Origin: Linyphia triangularis
Lineage: Eukaryota > Arthropoda > Arachnida > Araneae > Linyphiidae
Assembly: GCA_963978545.1 (NCBI GenBank)
Contig: OZ021723.1
Location: 48,376,569 to 48,440,568, forward strand
DNA length: 64,000 bases
Direction of reading: 5' to 3'
The notes under the pieces were generated by a model that saw nothing but the letters and a program-made list of their open reading frames with translations, made no database searches and was not told the DNA's origin. Position numbers and translations under genes: made by a program. Shown piece by piece: positions 60,284 to 64,000 of this stretch. Position 1 is the stretch's first letter. Each line of letters opens with the position of its first letter.

Positions 60284-63077
60284 TTATCAGACGAAACGGT
60301 CGTTTCGCCGCCAACCTTAAAAAGGCAGAAACGACAGTAAGTATCTATTCTCTGCACAACTTCCAGCGAAAAAGCCGAAATTTACTATTTTCTAGCGCGC
60401 TTACGAAATTTCACATAATTATACAAAAAATACCATAGATTCGTCTTAGTGATATCTTTCAAAGAAAAAAAAAATGAGTACCTAGGATAAAAAACAACGA
60501 AGGAAAAAAAAATATTGAAATTTCCAAAACGAAATAAAAAAAACGAGTTCTAGCCCGATTTTGATGTAAAAATTTAGACAAACGTCCAGCCCTAACTAAG
60601 CTATAGATCTTCAAACGGATTGAATTATAGGATGGGGAATGTTTCAACTTAAAATCCTACGCTTATTTGAACTTCATTAAATAATTCTTTCTATTTTTAA
60701 TTAATTTAAAACCACTTTTTTTCATTTCATAATTTGGCGACAGATAAAGGCTATCAGCTTGTAATTGAGGTTCAGATATATATGCCAAAAGTTACCAAAC
60801 AGGTTTGCTATAATTTCGAAGTTAGTTTTTCCGACATGTTAGGCTTAAGTGAGTATGCACGTAATGTTAAAGTATAGGCAGAACGAATTGGACTATAACT
60901 ATATGGCTTATAACATCTTTAAAATTGGAATAATTTAATTTTTGAAGAGAGAGAATTAAAGAGAAATATTTGTTCTTCAAGTTGCATATGTTATTTGAAC
61001 TGAATAACATTTTAGAGAGAGTTAACTTTCAAAAACATTTTAATTTCGGGAAATCTCCATTGAAAAATGAAAACAATCACATTTTGTTGCAAGATACTAT
61101 GGGATGGATAGAAAGTATAAATGTGGAGGTTATGCTAGCTGACGTCACAGTCAATTCATTACAGAGGACTAAATGAACCACGCATTACGATTGGCTAATT
61201 GAATCTGCAAATATGTCATTCATTTTTAAAAATGTGTTGATTTTGTTTACTTTCAGTGAAAAATGAAATCGTAGAATCATATATCATCAAAATTGTAATT
61301 TCATAGTGAATTTTAAAATTGTTGTTAAGAAAATATTTTAAATTTTGTCAAATATCAATGGGTTATTATGTGAACCAAAATAATGCTTGGTATAATAAAA
61401 ATAATTTATACTGCAATATTTATTAGACTGTAAAAAACTTGTTAAATTTATTTGTAACAATTTATTAGAATAAACTTTCAATGGGATGAACGCTCTGGCC
61501 TTGTAAGTTAAGGTGCCGGATTTGATTCCTGGGTTAGGTGTGGATGTTCGTTGTGATTCGGAATCCACTTTAAGCTGTGGGTCCCGGACTGATTAGTCGT
61601 TATTATGCACTAAAATAGGTCGTTGTGCGTAAAAACTAACCAATCGAGCTGAAACTTGGCAGACAGGCTCTTTGTCAATGGCAACGTATTTCTTTAAGTT
61701 TTGGGAGTTGAGTTGCCATACACAAGTTTCTAGTACTCGTTCGTGGTAGATTTTGATGGTTACTGCCGTCCGCATTCAACCAATTTGTCAATTTTCAAGT
61801 AGATTTTGGCATGCAAGATATCAACATGCAAGATAGAACTCAACTTGAAGAATTATGAATATTCATGGTACCAGGTGTACCATAGGTGGTACTACTTCTG
61901 GTTTATCAATTTTGAAGATAAATATGGCATGTTGGGTGTCGTTGGGCTTGTCTTGAAAAACTATGAATGTTTAAGGTATCAGGTATATCATAGGTAGTAC
62001 CATTTTCGGTTAATCAATTTCCAAGATAAATGTGGCATGTTGGACTTCTGTTTTGACGAATTAGGAATGTTTAAAGTACCAGGTATGCTATTGGTACCAC
62101 TTCTGGTTTATCAATTTTAAAGATAATTATTGCATGTAAGGTATCGTCGAACGCAATTTGAAGAATTATGAATATTCCTGGTACCAGGTGTACCATAGGT
62201 AATAAAGAGAAAAACGATGAAACGGGCAAATTCAAAAAATAGAAGTCGCCAGTGTTTAAAAAAAAGTTCTGATATCCCCCAAAAAACACTTTTGAAAAGT
62301 AGAAAAACCACCAACCTCAAAAACACAAAATTCTTTCTTGCAATAAAAAAAATCATAAACATGATTAACATATTCAGCCACAAACACAGTGATATAAAAA
62401 ATGGCCAACATCTGATTACAACTCTCGGTTGTGACTCGCTTACGAATGTATGCTTACTTAATTTATTTTTAAAATTTAAGTTCCACTCCCATAAAAATTT
62501 ACACTGCTTGAGGTTGGCGCCCGTCTTAATTACTAACCTTTAACCCCCCCCCCCTCCACACACACACATAAATACTTTCCAAAATGTATGTATCAACCAA
62601 ACAAAAGCTTACCAGAAATACTTTAGTTTCCTACTTGAAAAATTCTTAATAAAGATTCAAATGCAAGCGTTTGAGCACAGTTTCTCTATACTATTTTGAA
62701 AGTTACATGAACATGAAGATTTATACCACTTTGTATTTCCTACCTATCCAAATGAAATCATAAACTCGAATATTAGTGCAATCTGCCATAAATTAGTTTA
62801 AACGCAAGCATTGTTAATAATCCTAATGACGGCTGCCAACCTCAAGCAGTGTAAATTTTTATGGGAGCGGAACTTAAATTTTAAAAATAAATTAAGTAAG
62901 CATACATTCGTAAGCGAGTCACAACCGAGAGTTGTAATCAGAGGTTGGCCATTTTTTATATCACTGTGTTTGTGGCTGAATATGTTAATCATGTTTATGA
63001 TTTTTTTATTGCAAGGAAGAATTTTGTGTTTTTGTGGTTGGTGGTTTTTCTACTTTTCAAAAGTGTTTTTTGGGGGA
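60284..63077 (-). mobile_element. Large dispersed element, copy B (inverted relative to copy A)
   Basis: On the minus strand it matches copy A in order: foldback (63076-62276), CATCGTTTTTCTCTTTAT, GGTACC-rich repeats, CGGCAGTAACCATC, AAGTTTCAGCTCGATTGG, AAGGCCAGAGCGTTCATC (about 61486), then, after an extra segment of about 1.04 kb (about 60443-61485), the end block at 60440-60284 with TACGAAATTTCACATAATTA-type sequence and GTTGGCGGCGAAACGACC. No transposase recognised. Confidence 0.78.
62276..63076. repeat. Foldback part of copy B
   Basis: The ends are CCCCCAAAAAACACTTTTG and CAAAAGTGTTTTTTGGGGG. The left arm (about 62276-62535) and right arm (about 62815-63076) share TGAAAAGTAGAAAAACCACC, AATCATAAACATGATTAACA, CAGTGATATAAAAAATGGCC and GGTTGTGACTCGCTTACGAA as inverted repeats. 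A C-run and a short CA repeat (62546-62570) lie in the centre. The frames at 62217-62543 and 62811-63104 are mirror readings of these arms, not genes. Confidence 0.88.
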
Positions 63078-64000
63078 TGCATGTATTCTAGAATCATTAA
63101 ATGATTTTTCATCTGTCCACGTCATATACTCGAAGACAATTGTCCAATATTCAATGAAACCTAAGCTATCTGGTATGTTTTTTGGCTAACTAAATCTAAA
63201 ACCAAACAATTAAGAACTCCTTAGAGACTTACTACGCATTACCAAATGTATCAATATTTTCAATTCTCAAGCAGCTCCGGTTGATTAAAACAAGTTTCTT
63301 CACAAAGAAGTTGCGTATTTTTTAAAAATGGTAAAAAGCAATAAATTTTAATAAAGAAAGCAAAGCTGATTTCGAATATGTAAGTTATATTGCGGTTAAA
63401 AATTTATTTAATTAAATATAGAACGAAAAATAATCGTAAAAATAGTGGAATCGTGACGTAACCGAAAAACGTTTCATCGTTAGCTGGTTAGATATGACGT
63501 CATAATCCGATGGAAAATTTTATCCTTCATTTTGTTTACCTACGACGACCTACGAATTTAATAGGAGCTGAAATTCGTGGTCTAAAATCTGAAAGGTATG
63601 TACCCATTTTACAAATAGTTTTTCATTTATCTTTAACTTGATTGAATATGACTTATTTTTATTGTAAGTTTTTATTTTCAATTATCATTGCAGTCGCCAA
63701 TTTTCTTACAATATTTTCGGAGCTCAAAATTTTACATACTTTACGAATTATTCGAAACGAAACACATAGTAACCAAGAAACTGTATATTCGATTAAAATT
63801 CACGTTCAAGAATCTTCATTTTATTCTTGTACAAGTCATTCTTATACAAGTTAATTTGATTCTTGTACAAGAACCAAATATGACTTTTTCCTTGTTCATA
63901 AATTTGTTGGTGATATTTCGAAAACTTTAAGTCCGTTTTTCAAAAACTCTGCACTCCTAAGAAAGTTATAAAAACACTAGTTTTCCATAGTACAGTTGTA
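63078..64000 (+). other. Sequence after copy B
   Basis: No exon supported. A less AT-biased stretch (63440-63600) has TGACGTCA at 63495-63502 and a GTATGT donor-like site at 63597, as a promoter or first exon might, but no coding frame supports this. Confidence 0.35.

Noticed and set aside
52425..63077. Copies A and B as the two TIRs of one giant transposon of about 10.6 kb
   Set aside because: Fatty acid synthase exon 5 lies between them in correct order and phase with exon 4, so the interior is host gene. Two insertions of one family in opposite orientation is simpler, though not proven.
62217..63104. Open frames on both strands giving nearly the same peptide (MFSHKHSDIKNGQ-like)
   Set aside because: They are the two arms of the copy B foldback read on opposite strands. 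The repeat explains the similarity, not a gene pair.

Overview
This 64 kb window is AT-rich animal nuclear DNA. Genes are split by long introns, transposable elements of several classes are nested in one another, and there are many long A/T and G/C homopolymers. The proteins and repeat types fit an arthropod, most likely an arachnid such as a spider. That placement comes from family resemblance and was not tested by a search. No bacterial, CRISPR, rRNA or confident tRNA features were seen.

Left part (1-27 kb). The only convincing gene is the 3' end of a Patched-related RND-type membrane protein on the + strand. It has an internal exon (10780-11112) carrying a GxxxDD helix and a terminal exon (13437-15301) carrying the C-terminal membrane block and a long cytoplasmic tail. 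The exons join in phase across a 2.3 kb intron. Around it are a hairpin MITE (972-1178), a 150-bp minisatellite (about 3065-3890), a hAT-like MITE (4735-5103) and long stretches with no gene.

Middle (27-36 kb). A dispersed repeat of about 0.75 kb occurs three times. The third copy is split by a 2.0 kb element with AGTACCCCCC termini and a GTAC target duplication, and that element contains a foldback with arms of about 130 bp.

Right part (36-64 kb). The 5' end of a type I fatty acid synthase-like gene lies on the + strand. Five exons (36311-36485, 37274-37429, 39170-39331, 49993-50193, 55724-55846) encode about 272 residues of the N-terminal half of the beta-ketoacyl synthase domain, including the active-site cysteine. 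All introns are phase 1 with consensus GT/AG. The rest of the gene is presumably beyond the window. The introns hold a 5'-truncated LINE with 13-bp target duplications (intron 2); a truncated Ty1/copia element and a Ty3/gypsy element whose integrase is split by a 3.4 kb DNA transposon (intron 3); a decayed second gypsy pol and one arm of a large inverted repeat (intron 4); and a 2.3 kb TIR element plus the other inverted-repeat arm (intron 5).

The two host genes are unrelated neighbours on the same strand. The main interest is the order in which the elements inserted, the uncharacterised TIR families, and a fatty acid synthase-like gene whose introns have grown by such insertions.
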